Counted from the stretch's first letter, positions 18,233 to 27,352 are shown. The stretch: 64,000 bases of DNA from Streptomyces sp. WP-1 (GCF_030450125.1 NZ_CP123923.1:6729001-6793000), one strand, 5' to 3'. Notes: generated from the sequence alone by a model not told the origin. Numbers and translations are program-made.

Positions 18233-19071
18233 CAGCGGATCTCCTGGGTGCAGCACTTGATGCCACCGCCGGCCTTGTGGAACTCCGACAGGTCGACGGG
18301 GACGGGGACGTAACCGTGGTCGGCGAGACGCGCGGACAGCGCCTCCGCCTGGGGCGCGATGAACACGTGCCGGCCGTCGGACACCGAGTTCAGGCCCCAG
18401 GACATCGCGTCCTCGCGGGTGGCCTCCACCGCGTCGGGGAACAGGCGCCGCAGCACCTCGCGGCTGCCCGGCGAGAACGCCTCCGGGTAGTAGCAGACAT
18501 TGGCGTCGTCCAGCACGAACAGCGCCGTGTCCAGATGGTAGAAGTACGGATCCACCAGTGTCAGACCGATCACCGGGTGCCCCAGGAACTCCTGCGCCTC
18601 GCGATGCGCCTCCCGGGTGGTGCGGAACCCGGTCCCGGCCAGTACGTACCGGCCCGTCCACACCAGGTCGCCCTCGCCCTCGGACACCGCCTCGGGGCGG
18701 TACACGGTGTAGCCCGCCGCCTTGAACCAGGTGTCGTAGTGCAGCGACTCGGGGCGCCGCTCCGGCGCGTGGAACAGCGAGCCGAAGACACGGCCCCCCA
18801 CCACACAGGCCGCGTTGGCCGCGAACACCATGTCGGGCAGGCCCGGCACCGGCTCGACGGAGTCGACGGTATGGCCGTGGGCGCGGTAGACGCGGATCAG
18901 CTCCTGCCACTGCTCGCGCGCCAGATCCACGTCGACCGGCCGGTCGGGGTTCATCCAGGGATTGATCGCGTACTGCACCGCGAAATGTCTGGGTTCACAG
19001 ACGAGGAAGCGCCGAGGGCGCGCTTCACGGCTTTCGGACACAGAGGGTTCCCTCCGGTTTCCGTCTGTCAC
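18232..19071 (-). CDS. ddaH: Dimethylarginine dimethylaminohydrolase-like amidinohydrolase
   Basis: 279 residues of the guanidine-modifying (pentein) superfamily. The sequence contains MVFAANAACVV, the conserved Asp/Glu in SEGEGDLVWTG, the His of YFYHLDTALFVL and a C-terminal GGIKCCTQEIR with the nucleophilic cysteine. Likely hydrolyses dimethylarginine or arginine to citrulline; the exact substrate cannot be told from sequence. Coupled to rocD downstream, so the pathway probably channels the product toward glutamate. Confidence 0.88.
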   Translation of the reverse strand: MTDGNRREPSVSESREARPRRFLVCEPRHFAVQYAINPWMNPDRPVDVDLAREQWQELIRVYRAHGHTVDSVEPVPGLPDMVFAANAACVVGGRVFGSLFHAPERRPESLHYDTWFKAAGYTVYRPEAVSEGEGDLVWTGRYVLAGTGFRTTREAHREAQEFLGHPVIGLTLVDPYFYHLDTALFVLDDANVCYYPEAFSPGSREVLRRLFPDAVEATREDAMSWGLNSVSDGRHVFIAPQAEALSARLADHGYVPVPVDLSEFHKAGGGIKCCTQEIR

Positions 19072-19218
19072 TGTCGGGTGGCTCCACGGTAGGAAGGAAC
19101 GAGGACGCGCGACAAGCGCAAAAAGCTGCGTGGACCTGCAACATCGCTGCGTTGTGGGGCTCGATCACGCAGCCCTGCTGCGCATACTTCCGATCACCCT
19201 CCGCAGGTCATCTCCGGG

Positions 19219-19704
19219 TCATTCGGGGGCCGCCTGGGTGGCACCCGCCTCCGGGCTGTCGGGGATGAGATGGGAGAGCACCATCACGCTTATCGTCTTG
19301 CGGATGAAGGGCACCGTGCGGATCCGCTCCAGCACCTCCTCGAAGTGGTCCACGTCCCGCGCCCGGACATGCAGCAGGGCGTCCGCGCCACCGGTCACCG
19401 TCATCGCCGCCGTGATCTCCGGGTGGTTGCGGACGACCTCCGCGAGCCGCCGGGGCGGGGCCGCGCCCTCGCAGTAGACCTCGACGTACGCCTCCGTGCG
19501 CCAGCCGAGCGCGGAGGGCTCCACCGTCGCCGTGAACCCCGTGATCACCCCGGTCTCGCGCAGCCGGTCCACGCGCCGCTTGACCGCCGTCGCGGACAGC
19601 CCGATCGCGGCGCCGATTTCGGCGAAGCTGGTCCTGGCGTTCGCCATCAGCGCGGTGATGATCTTGCGGTCGAGTTCGTCGAAGGACGCGGTCCTGCTGC
19701 TCAT
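19219..19704 (-). CDS. Lrp/AsnC-family regulator
   Basis: 161 residues from ATG 19704. An N-terminal winged helix-turn-helix (LDRKIITALMANARTSFAEIG...SATAVKRRVDRL, about 9-55) is followed by the RAM/AsnC ligand domain (TGGADALLHVRARDVDHFEEVL, about 95-116). It lies just upstream of ddaH-rocD on the same strand with a 147-bp gap, so it most likely controls them in response to an amino acid such as arginine or ornithine. Confidence 0.92.
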   Translation of the reverse strand: MSSRTASFDELDRKIITALMANARTSFAEIGAAIGLSATAVKRRVDRLRETGVITGFTATVEPSALGWRTEAYVEVYCEGAAPPRRLAEVVRNHPEITAAMTVTGGADALLHVRARDVDHFEEVLERIRTVPFIRKTISVMVLSHLIPDSPEAGATQAAPE

Positions 19705-19748
19705 GCGGGCAATGTAATCAGCCAGGAGCGTCCGGGACGCCGAGGCGG

Positions 19749-19928
19749 CTACGACTGGGTGACGGCCATGGCGAGGGTCAGCAGCCCCAGCACCACCCAG
19801 CCGAACCACAGCCAGCCGTCGCCGCCGAGCACGACCGTGTAGGCGGTCACGGCGACGAGGGCGCCGGCCGTGAGCGCGCCCATCGTCCTGACGGAGCGAT
19901 GGGCGGAGCCATGGGTGGAACCGGTCAT
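19749..19928 (-). CDS. Small two-TM membrane protein
   Basis: 59 residues from ATG 19928, with two hydrophobic spans (about 18-35 and 40-56). No family recognised. It lies downstream of the CtaG-like gene across a 158-bp gap that contains imperfect repeats of GGTCCGTCCGACTCC (19948-20031). Codon bias and a GAGGAGGGTC ribosome-site-like sequence upstream support a real gene. Confidence 0.6.
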   Translation of the reverse strand: MTGSTHGSAHRSVRTMGALTAGALVAVTAYTVVLGGDGWLWFGWVVLGLLTLAMAVTQS

Positions 19929-20086
19929 CGCGAGACCCTCCTCCTGAACCGTCCGACTCCCGGACCTTTCGGCTCCTGGACCTTCCCCTTCCCGGTCCGT
20001 CCGACTCCTGGTCCGTCCGACCATGGTGCCCCGGCGGCCCGCCCGTAGGGGATACCCCGGGATCCGGCCTCCGGGGCGCGGCCGGT

Positions 20087-21055
20087 TCAGCCCTGGCGTG
20101 CGTTCAGGGATGCCAGGTACGCGTTGTAGTCCGCCAGCTCCTTGTCGCCGTCCCGGTCCGCCTGCCGGTCCTTGCGCTTGGCCTGGCGCTTTTCGGAGCC
20201 GTACCACTGGAACAGCAGCGCGATCAGCACCAGCACGGACGGGACCTCGCTGAACGCCCAGGCGATGCCGCCGGCCGCGTTCTGGTCGGAGAGGGGATCG
20301 ACGCCGAGCGAGGCGGGCGGGTGCAGGAAGGTGTTCACCATCGGCGTCGACGCCATCATCAGAGCGATGCCGAAGAACGCGTGGAACGGCATGCCCGCGA
20401 ACAGCTCCAGCATCCGCATCAGATGACCCGGCCGGTGCGGGCCCGGGTCCACGCCGATGATCGGCCAGAAGAAGACGACACCGACGGCGAGGAAGTGCAC
20501 CATCATCGCGATGTGCCCGGTCCTCGATCCCATCAGGAAGTCGAACAGCGGGGTGAAGTAGAGCACGTACAGGCTCGCGATGAACATCGGGATGGTGAAC
20601 AGCGGGTGGGTGATGACCCGCATGTACCGGCTGTGCAGCAGCATCAGCAGCAGTTCGCGCGGCCCCTTGCGGCCCCGGCCCGCGGTCGGCAGCGCGCGCA
20701 GCGCCAGGGTGACCGGGGCGCCGAGCAGGATCAGGATCGGCGACAGCATGCTGATGACCATGTGCTGCACCATGTGCACGCTGAACATGACCATCCCGTA
20801 GTCGTTCAGCCTGGTGCACATCACCAGCATGATGGTCAGCACGCCGGTGACGTACGAGACGGTGCGGGCCACCGGCCAGGTGTCGCCGCGCCGGCGCAGC
20901 CGTACGACCCCCCACGCGTACAGGCCGAGTCCGAGCAGGCAGGTGATCAGGAAGAAGGGCTCGGCCGAGAAGGCGAGCCCCCGCCCCAGCGTGAACGGCG
21001 GCAGATCCATCGTCATGCCGTGCCCGCTGTGATCCATGTGTCCCATGTGATCCAT
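20087..21055 (-). CDS. CtaG-like (Caa3_CtaG) membrane protein, Met/His-rich N-terminus
   Basis: 322 residues with about seven transmembrane helices. The pattern HMVQHMVISMLSPILILLGAP and the HPLFTIPMFIASLYVLYFTPLFD region identify the caa3-type cytochrome oxidase assembly factor CtaG family, implicated in copper delivery to the CuB site. The N-terminus MDHMGHMDHSGHGMTMD is a striking Met/His cluster likely to bind copper. The C-terminal tail is lysine/aspartate-rich and cytoplasmic. Promoter lies in the gap after the pfkA terminator. Confidence 0.88.
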   Translation of the reverse strand: MDHMGHMDHSGHGMTMDLPPFTLGRGLAFSAEPFFLITCLLGLGLYAWGVVRLRRRGDTWPVARTVSYVTGVLTIMLVMCTRLNDYGMVMFSVHMVQHMVISMLSPILILLGAPVTLALRALPTAGRGRKGPRELLLMLLHSRYMRVITHPLFTIPMFIASLYVLYFTPLFDFLMGSRTGHIAMMVHFLAVGVVFFWPIIGVDPGPHRPGHLMRMLELFAGMPFHAFFGIALMMASTPMVNTFLHPPASLGVDPLSDQNAAGGIAWAFSEVPSVLVLIALLFQWYGSEKRQAKRKDRQADRDGDKELADYNAYLASLNARQG

Positions 21056-21113
21056 GCGGCGGCTCCTGATTCATGGGGGTTGTACGTTTCTGTCCGCCCA
21101 TAAGAGTAGGACC

Positions 21114-21141
21114 GCCCCCGATCATGCCGATGACCGGGGGC
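21114..21141 (-). terminator. Hairpin between pfkA and ctaG-like gene
   Basis: GCCCCCG-N14-CGGGGGC, a perfect 7-bp GC stem 31 nt downstream of the pfkA stop on the minus strand. Placed to terminate pfkA before the ctaG-like promoter. Confidence 0.5.
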
Positions 21142-21171
21142 AGGTAGTTCAGGGCCGTACCAAAGGCCGGA

Positions 21172-22197
21172 CTACAGCACGCACTCCGCCTCGTCGTACC
21201 GCTCCACCGGGACCGTCTTCAGCGTCTCCACGGCCTCGGCCAGCGACACCATCACGATGTCGGTGCCGCGCAGCGCCGTCATCATCCCGAACTCGCCCCG
21301 GTGCACCGCCTCGACCGCGTGCCAGCCGAAGCGGGTGGCCAGCACCCTGTCGTAGGCGGTCGGCGTGCCGCCGCGCTGCACATGCCCGAGGATGACCGGC
21401 CGGGCCTCCTTGCCGAGGCGCTGCTCCAGCTCGACGGAGAGCTGGCGCGCGATGCCGGCGAAGCGCTCGTGGCCGTAGACGTCCTTGCCGCCCTCGTCGA
21501 ACTCCATGGAGCCGGCCCGGGGCTTGGCGCCCTCGGCGGCGACCACGATGGCGAACCGCTTGCCCGCCGCGAACCGCGCGCCGACCTTGCGGGTCAACTC
21601 CTCGATGTCGAAGGGCCGTTCCGGTACGACGACGGCGTGGGCGCCGGCCGCCATGCCGGAGTGCAGGGCGATCCAGCCAGTGTGCCGTCCCATGACCTCT
21701 ACGATCAGCACCCGCTGGTGGGACTCGGCGGTGGTCTTCAGCCGGTCCAGGGCCTCGGTCGCCACGGTCACGGCGGTGTCGAAGCCGAAGGTGACATCGG
21801 TGACAGCGATGTCATTGTCGATCGTCTTGGGGACGCCCACGATGGGCAGGCCGTTGTCCGACAGCAGCCGGGCCGCCTTGAGGGTGCCCTCGCCGCCGAT
21901 CGGGATGATCGCGTCCAGACCCAGCTCCGCGACATGTCCCTTGGCCCGCTCGACCCCGTCGCGCAGATGCTCGGGGCGGACCCGGGAGGAGCCGAGGATG
22001 GTGCCGCCGCGGGCCAGGATGCCGCCGACGGCGTCGAGGTCGAGCTTCACGGCGTCGCACTCCAGGAGGCCCTTCCAGCCGTCCCGGAAACCGATGACCT
22101 CGTCGCCGTGGTCGGCGACCGCACGGTGCACGACGGACCGGATGACGGCGTTCAGACCGGGGCAGTCGCCGCCGGACGTGAGGACACCAATGCGCAT
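21172..22197 (-). CDS. pfkA: ATP-dependent 6-phosphofructokinase
   Basis: 341 residues from ATG 22197. It contains GVLTSGGDCPGLNAVIRS, the phosphoryl-donor motif GGEGTLKAA, PKTIDNDI (catalytic Asp) and VEVMGRHTGWIAL. The donor site has Gly in the GGEG position (ATP type) together with Lys in PKTIDND (more typical of PPi enzymes), the mixed pattern I associate with actinobacterial ATP-dependent group III enzymes. Phosphorylates fructose 6-phosphate in glycolysis. I recall this as the pfkA3-type paralogue. Confidence 0.95.
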   Translation of the reverse strand: MRIGVLTSGGDCPGLNAVIRSVVHRAVADHGDEVIGFRDGWKGLLECDAVKLDLDAVGGILARGGTILGSSRVRPEHLRDGVERAKGHVAELGLDAIIPIGGEGTLKAARLLSDNGLPIVGVPKTIDNDIAVTDVTFGFDTAVTVATEALDRLKTTAESHQRVLIVEVMGRHTGWIALHSGMAAGAHAVVVPERPFDIEELTRKVGARFAAGKRFAIVVAAEGAKPRAGSMEFDEGGKDVYGHERFAGIARQLSVELEQRLGKEARPVILGHVQRGGTPTAYDRVLATRFGWHAVEAVHRGEFGMMTALRGTDIVMVSLAEAVETLKTVPVERYDEAECVL

Positions 22198-22470
22198 AGC
22201 CCGAATTACCTTCTCGAACGTGGGCCGGGAGACCGGACCACGTTGTCCGGCGGATTCCCGGCCACCCTACCGGCGTGAGGGGGTGGCTCCGCAGTGGGCG
22301 TCCGCCTGCTGGACGCGCCCGCCCAGATGAGCGGACGAGCCGTCAGGCGGGCCCACCACAAGCCTGCCGGAACCCGCTGAGAGGCCTCTGACACGAGGCT
22401 TACGCCGGTGACCGCGACCGGCGGAACCCGGTGTCCGTAAAGCCATAGGCCCGGTGCTCGCACAGCCGTG

Positions 22471-22521
22471 AGCCCGGTGCTCGCACAGCCGTACGGGCGT
22501 GGGCTGTGCGAGCACCGGGCT
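22471..22521 (-). terminator. Strong stem-loop after gatD, with a duplicated arm
   Basis: A 20-bp perfect inverted repeat: AGCCCGGTGCTCGCACAGCC at 22471-22490 pairs with 22502-22521 across an 11-nt loop, 16 nt past the gatD stop on the minus strand. The far arm is duplicated at 22450-22469 (CCCGGTGCTCGCACAGCCGT), so the near arm could pair with either copy. No U-tract follows, as is usual in Streptomyces. The remaining gap 22198-22449 shows nothing else apart from the pfkA promoter region. Confidence 0.75.
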
Positions 22522-22536
22522 CCTGCGCGACCGTGC

Positions 22537-23265
22537 CTACGCCGGCTGCTGCGCCGCCGCGATGCGCTCCTCGCGCAGGGCGTCGTACCAGCGGTCGTCG
22601 ATCGGCGGCAGCGCGTTGACGTCGAGCGCCAGCTTCAGCAGCAGGTCGGCGATCAGCGGGTTGCGGGCGAGGACCGGCCCGTGCATGTACGTGCCGAAGA
22701 CGGTCCCGTTGTACGCGCCCTCCGTGCCGTCCCCGGTGCCGTTGCCCCGGCCGATCTTGGTCCGCGCGAAGGGGCGGGCGGTCGGGCCGAGGTGGGTGAC
22801 GCCCTGGTGGTTCTCGAAGCCGGTCAGCGGGGGCAGGCCGAGCTGCGGGTCGATGTCGCCGAGCACGTCGCCGACGCACCGCTCGCCCTCGCCGCGCACC
22901 GAGACCACGTCGAGCAGGCCGAGGCCCGGCTCGCGCTGGCCGAGGTCGTTGATGAACTCGTGGCCGAGGATCTGGTAGCCGGCGCACACGGAGAAGACGA
23001 TGGCGCCGTTCTGCACCGCCCGCTGGAGGTGCCCGTCACGGCGCAGCCGCTCGGCGGCGAGCCGCTGCGGACGGTCCTCGCCGCCGCCGATCAGGTAGAT
23101 GTCGCCGGAGGTCGGGATCGGCTGGTCGCTGCGCACGTCGAGCCGGGCCACGTCCAGGCCGCGCTGCCGGGCCCGGCGCTCGACGACGAGGGCGTTGCCC
23201 TGGTCGCCGTACGTGCTCAGCAGGTCCGGGTAGATCCACACCAGCCGCAGTTGGTTGTCGCTCAT
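22537..23265 (-). CDS. gatD: Type 1 glutamine amidotransferase subunit GatD
   Basis: 242 residues from ATG 23265. CobB/CobQ-like amidotransferase: the nucleophile C94 in VFSVCAGYQILG, the oxyanion region ENHQGVTHLG and the catalytic His in GTYMHGPVLARNP. With MurT it amidates the D-glutamate of lipid II to D-isoglutamine, a cell-wall modification common in Gram-positives. It sits 20 nt downstream of murT in the same operon and is followed by a strong hairpin. Confidence 0.92.
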   Translation of the reverse strand: MSDNQLRLVWIYPDLLSTYGDQGNALVVERRARQRGLDVARLDVRSDQPIPTSGDIYLIGGGEDRPQRLAAERLRRDGHLQRAVQNGAIVFSVCAGYQILGHEFINDLGQREPGLGLLDVVSVRGEGERCVGDVLGDIDPQLGLPPLTGFENHQGVTHLGPTARPFARTKIGRGNGTGDGTEGAYNGTVFGTYMHGPVLARNPLIADLLLKLALDVNALPPIDDRWYDALREERIAAAQQPA

Positions 23266-23285
23266 GAGGTGATCCCCTTCGAAGA

Positions 23286-24524
23286 TCAGTTGCCGACGCG
23301 GCGGCGCAGGTCCTGGAACGCGGTGTAGTTCGCGATGACCTCGATCCGGCCGGGCGGGCACAGCTGCACGGCCTGGTCGAGGTTCTCGCAGACCTGGAAG
23401 TGCTGGTTCGCGACCTCCAGGCGCACCGCGAGGTCCAGCTTGCGGTCACCGAGCACGAAGATCGGGTGACCGGTGAGCCGGGTGTAGTCGACGTCCCACA
23501 GCCAGGAGGTGTCGGTGCCGTCGGCCCCGCGGGCGTTCACGGACAGGATCACCGGGGTGGGCGGCGGGTCGATCAGCGAGAAGGTCTCCAGCCAGCCGGC
23601 CGGGTTCTTGGCCAGCAGCAGGCGCAGATCGCGGTTCTGGAACTGCACGACGTCGTACCGGCCGGCCACCGCCTGCACCTGGTACATCCGCTCCAGGGCG
23701 ACCTGCGGCGGCACCCCGAAGACGGCGGCGACGGCCGCTGAGCTGGCCGCGTTGGCCTTGTTGGCGCGGCCCGGCAGCTGGAGGTGGATCGGCCAGGCGG
23801 AGCCGTGCGGGTCGAGGACGTGGTCCCCGGACAGCGCCCAGGTGGGCGTGGGCCGGCGGAAGCCGCACTCGCCGCAGTACCAGTCGTCGCCGGGGCGCTG
23901 CATCACGCCACCGCAGGACGGGCAGGACCAGGCGTCGTCCTTCCACATCTGCCCGGCCGCGACCCAGACCACGTTCGGGGACGAGGAGGCGGCCCATACG
24001 ACGAGCGGGTCGTCGCAGTTGGCGATGACGACCGCCTTGGAGCCGGCCAGGCCCTCGCGCCAGTTCTCGGCGAGCATCCGGGTCTCGGCGGCGCGGTCGA
24101 GCTGGTCGCGGGAGAGGTTCAGCAGCGCGATGCACTTCGGGTCGGTGTCCCGGGCCACCCCGGCCAGGTACTTCTCGTCGACCTCTATGACGCCGAACTT
24201 GGCGTCCGAGCCGCCCGCGAGGGCGGAGGTGATACCGGCCGGCATGTTGGCGCCGAGCGCGTTCGACACGACCGGGCCCGCGGCGCGCAGCGCCTCCGCG
24301 ATGAGCCGGGTGGTGGTGGTCTTGCCGTTGGTGGCGGACACCAGGATGACGTCCAGGTTCTGGGCCAGCCGCGCCAGGAGGTCGGGGTCGAGTCTGAGCG
24401 CGATCTTGCCCCCGATCACCGATCCGCTGCCACGTCCGGCGGCCCGCGATGCCGCCGCGACCGCCTTGCCCGCGGTCACGGCCAGCTTGGCCCGCGGCGT
24501 GAGCGGGTCCGAGTTGCCTGCCAT
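23286..24524 (-). CDS. murT: Lipid II isoglutaminyl synthase subunit MurT
   Basis: 412 residues from ATG 24524. Mur ligase fold: ATP loop SATNGKTTTTR (about 63-73), GVIEVDEKY, LNLSRDQLDR, and a Zn ribbon CPSCGG...CGEC (about residues 200-222) characteristic of MurT. The C-terminal DUF1727 region contains the conserved Asp in DRKLDLAVRLE that completes the amidation site with GatD. Activates the glutamate carboxylate of lipid II with ATP. Confidence 0.93.
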   Translation of the reverse strand: MAGNSDPLTPRAKLAVTAGKAVAAASRAAGRGSGSVIGGKIALRLDPDLLARLAQNLDVILVSATNGKTTTTRLIAEALRAAGPVVSNALGANMPAGITSALAGGSDAKFGVIEVDEKYLAGVARDTDPKCIALLNLSRDQLDRAAETRMLAENWREGLAGSKAVVIANCDDPLVVWAASSSPNVVWVAAGQMWKDDAWSCPSCGGVMQRPGDDWYCGECGFRRPTPTWALSGDHVLDPHGSAWPIHLQLPGRANKANAASSAAVAAVFGVPPQVALERMYQVQAVAGRYDVVQFQNRDLRLLLAKNPAGWLETFSLIDPPPTPVILSVNARGADGTDTSWLWDVDYTRLTGHPIFVLGDRKLDLAVRLEVANQHFQVCENLDQAVQLCPPGRIEVIANYTAFQDLRRRVGN

Positions 24525-24677
24525 CAGTTCTCGATCCTCCTTGCGTACGCGCCGCGCCTGGGGCCATCCGGCAACGTGGTGTGAACCCTCAGCCTATCGA
24601 GATCCATTCGCACACCCGAATCCCGGTCCGCACCCACTGCGGCGGGCATGAGCTGAACGAACCGTACCCTTGCCGCC

Positions 24678-25217
24678 ATGCGACACGGTTCCATTCCGGG
24701 CGTCCACGGGCGCGTCCGGCCCCTCACCCTGCTCGGCGACCCCTGCCTGCGCGAACGCTGCGCGGACGTCACCGACTTCGGCCCCGGCCTGGCGACGCTC
24801 GTGGAGGATCTGTTCGCCACGATGTACGCGGCCCAGGGGGTGGGCCTGGCCGCGAATCAGATCGGGGTGCCGCTGCGGGTGTTCGTCTACGACTGCCCGG
24901 ACGACGACGATGTCCGGCATCTCGGACATGTGGTGAATCCCCGCCTGGTGGCGACGGACGGGATCGTGCTGCGGGGTCCCGAGGGCTGCCTGTCCCTGCC
25001 GGGTCTGGAGGCGGGCACGGAGCGGTACGACCATGCCGTGGTCGAGGGTTTCACGGTCACCGGCGCGCCCGTCACCGTCCAGGGCACGGGCTTCTTCGCG
25101 CGCTGCCTCCAGCACGAGTGCGACCACCTGGCGGGCCGGGTGTACGCGGACCGTGTCACGGGGTGGCGCGGGCGGCGGCTGGAGCGGCAGATCGGGCGGG
25201 CCGCCTGGAGCCGGTGA
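24678..25217 (+). CDS. def: Peptide deformylase
   Basis: 179 residues. All three metalloprotease motifs are intact: GVGLAANQIG (about 55-64), EGCLSLPG (about 102-109) and QHECDHLAG (HExxH, about 145-153). It removes the N-formyl group from nascent proteins. This is a short secondary-type copy, as Streptomyces usually carry several. Convergent with the TetR gene. Confidence 0.93.
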   Translation: MRHGSIPGVHGRVRPLTLLGDPCLRERCADVTDFGPGLATLVEDLFATMYAAQGVGLAANQIGVPLRVFVYDCPDDDDVRHLGHVVNPRLVATDGIVLRGPEGCLSLPGLEAGTERYDHAVVEGFTVTGAPVTVQGTGFFARCLQHECDHLAGRVYADRVTGWRGRRLERQIGRAAWSR

Positions 25218-25249
25218 CCCTCCTCCGGCTTCCGGGCGGACGCGGCGGC

Positions 25250-25894
25250 TCAGAACCCGGGGCCGCCCACCCGGTCCCCGGCGGCCGCGAGCCGCCCCCA
25301 CAGCAGGTCGGCCAGCGAGCGCACCAACTCGGCGCGGGGGCAGGGACGTTCGCCGAGCCACCAGTCGCCGGCCGCGTGCATCATGCCGACGATCCCGTGC
25401 CCCCAGACCCGGGCGAGCCGCTGGCTGCCGGGGCCGAGGTCCACCCGCTCCTCGATGACCTGGGCCAGGTCCTCGCCCATCCGCCGCAGCAGCGGGGCGC
25501 TGTGCTTGCCGACGTCGAAGCCCTGGTCGCCGCCGGTGCTGCCCTCGGAGGGGTGCATCAGGAACCGGTACACCTGGGGCCGGGCCTCGATGGCGGCGAG
25601 GTAGGTGTCCAGTGTGGACTCCACCCGCTCGCGCCGCTCCGCCGGGGCGTCGAGCGCGGCCCGCAGGGAGGACAGCAGGGCGTCGGTGTGCCGCTTGGCG
25701 AGCGCGGCGTAGAGTCCGCCCTTGTCGCCGAAGTGCCGGTAGAGGATGGGCTTGGTGATCCCCGCCTCGGCGGCGATCGCGTTCATCGACGCCTGCGGGC
25801 CGTCGCGGAGCACCACCCGGTCGGCGGCCTCCAGCAGCTCGCGCCGTCGGCGGTCGGCGGACCGCTGCTGATCGGTCCGCTGTGTGGTGTCCAT
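25250..25894 (-). CDS. TetR-family regulator next to acyl-CoA dehydrogenase
   Basis: 214 residues from ATG 25894. The HTH SMNAIAAEAGITKPILYRHFGDKGGLY (about 36-62) is a textbook TetR DNA-binding domain. The ligand domain contains YRFLMHPSEGS and WGHGIVGMMHAAGDWWL, resembling regulators of fatty-acid/lipid genes. Divergent from the acyl-CoA dehydrogenase across a gap with GTAAC/GTTAC repeats, so it probably represses it and is released by an acyl-CoA; that is inference. Confidence 0.9.
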   Translation of the reverse strand: MDTTQRTDQQRSADRRRRELLEAADRVVLRDGPQASMNAIAAEAGITKPILYRHFGDKGGLYAALAKRHTDALLSSLRAALDAPAERRERVESTLDTYLAAIEARPQVYRFLMHPSEGSTGGDQGFDVGKHSAPLLRRMGEDLAQVIEERVDLGPGSQRLARVWGHGIVGMMHAAGDWWLGERPCPRAELVRSLADLLWGRLAAAGDRVGGPGF

Positions 25895-26012
25895 GAGTGC
25901 TCTCCCCACCCGTGCTGATTCGGTGACGCCTGCGCAAACTAACACTGACCGGGCCGCTGACATCGAACGGGATACCGAGGGGTCAGTCCAGGTTGACTTT
26001 TCCTACCCGCCA

Positions 26013-26040
26013 GTAACAGACTCTGGTTACCGCAAGTAAC
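26013..26040. promoter_or_regulatory. GTAAC/GTTAC inverted repeats, probable TetR operator
   Basis: Three half-sites: GTAAC (26013-26017), GTTAC (26026-26030) and GTAAC (26036-26040), giving GTAAC-N8-GTTAC and GTTAC-N5-GTAAC inverted repeats just before the acyl-CoA dehydrogenase start and within the 171-bp divergent gap. Confidence 0.5.
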
Positions 26041-26065
26041 ACATCGTACCGCCGCTGGAGGGGAC

Positions 26066-27295
26066 ATGGCCGAGTTCACCATGGAGCTGAACGACGAGCA
26101 GAAGGAAGTCCGGGACTGGCTCCATGGCTTCGCCGCCGATGTGATCCGGCCCGCGGCCGCCGAGTGGGACGAGCGCGAGGAGACCCCCTGGCCGGTCATC
26201 CAGGAGGCCGCGAAGGTCGGCATCTACTCCCTCGACTTCTACGCGCAGCAGTACTTCGACCCCACCGGCCTCGGCATTCCGATGGCCATGGAGGAGCTGT
26301 TCTGGGGTGACGCGGGGATAGCCCTGTCCATCGTGGGCACCGGCCTGGCCGCGGTGGGCGTCCTCGCCAACGGCACCGAGGAGCAGATCGGCACCTGGAT
26401 CCCGCAGATGTACGGCGACGCCACCGACGTCAAGGTCGCCGCGTTCTGCTCCTCCGAACCCGACGCCGGCTCCGACGTGGCCTCCATGCGCACGCGCGCG
26501 GTGTACGACGAGGCCAAGGACGAGTGGGTGATCAACGGCACGAAGACCTGGGCGACCAACGGCGGCATCGCCAACGTCCATGTCGTCGTCGCCGTCGTCG
26601 ACCCCGAGCTGGGCTCCAAGGGCCACGCCTCCTTCATCATTCCGCCGGGCACGCGGGGTCTCGCGCAGGGCCAGAAGTTCAAGAAGCACGGCATCCGCGC
26701 CTCGCACACCGCCGAGGTCGTCCTCGAGGACGTGCGGGTTCCCGGTTCCTGCCTGCTCGGCGGCAAGGAGAAGCTGGACGAGCGGCTGGCCCGCGCCCGG
26801 GAGAAGGCGAAGGCGGCCGGCGGGGAGAGGGTGAAGAACGCGGCGATGGCCACGTTCGAGGCGTCCCGGCCCGCGGTGGGCGCGATGGCCGTCGGCACCG
26901 CCCGCGCCGCCTATGAGGTCGCGCTCGAATACGCCCGGACGCGGGAGCAGTTCGGGCGGCCCATCATCGACAACCAGGGCGTCGCCTTCCAGCTCGCCGA
27001 TATGCGCACGCAGATCGACGCGGCGCGGCTGCTGGTGTGGCGGGCGTCCTGGATGGCCATCAGCGGCAAGCGGTTCACGGCCGCCGAGGGCTCGATGTCG
27101 AAGCTGTTCGCCAGCGAGACCGCGAAGAAGGTGACCGCGCAGGCGATCCAGATCCTGGGCGGGAACGGGTACACCCGGGAATACCCGGTGGAGCGCATGC
27201 ACCGCGACGCGGCCATTTACACGATTTTCGAGGGGACGAGCGAGATCCAGCGGCTCGTCATCGCGCGGACGCTTTCCGGAATGCCCATCCGGTAG
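26066..27295 (+). CDS. Acyl-CoA dehydrogenase
   Basis: 409 residues. FAD enzyme of beta-oxidation: [10 protein letters not shown] (about 133-142), the [14 protein letters not shown] flavin motif, the C-terminal [20 protein letters not shown] and the catalytic-base region [12 protein letters not shown] (Glu about 394). A lysine/arginine-rich insert ([20 protein letters not shown], about 233-252) lies between the beta domain and C-terminal helices, longer than in short-chain enzymes. GGAGGGGAC ribosome site. Divergent TetR gene. Confidence 0.93.
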   Translation: MAEFTMELNDEQKEVRDWLHGFAADVIRPAAAEWDEREETPWPVIQEAAKVGIYSLDFYAQQYFDPTGLGIPMAMEELFWGDAGIALSIVGTGLAAVGVLANGTEEQIGTWIPQMYGDATDVKVAAFCSSEPDAGSDVASMRTRAVYDEAKDEWVINGTKTWATNGGIANVHVVVAVVDPELGSKGHASFIIPPGTRGLAQGQKFKKHGIRASHTAEVVLEDVRVPGSCLLGGKEKLDERLARAREKAKAAGGERVKNAAMATFEASRPAVGAMAVGTARAAYEVALEYARTREQFGRPIIDNQGVAFQLADMRTQIDAARLLVWRASWMAISGKRFTAAEGSMSKLFASETAKKVTAQAIQILGGNGYTREYPVERMHRDAAIYTIFEGTSEIQRLVIARTLSGMPIR

Positions 27296-27352
27296 CCATC
27301 CGGCGGTTGTCCGGCAGCGCCGGAAAAGGGGAACCGCGCGATATCGGCCGCC

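Noticed and set aside
22450..22521. Transposon end or insertion-sequence inverted repeats
   Set aside because: No transposase and no target duplication. The inverted repeat is a compact hairpin right after a stop codon.
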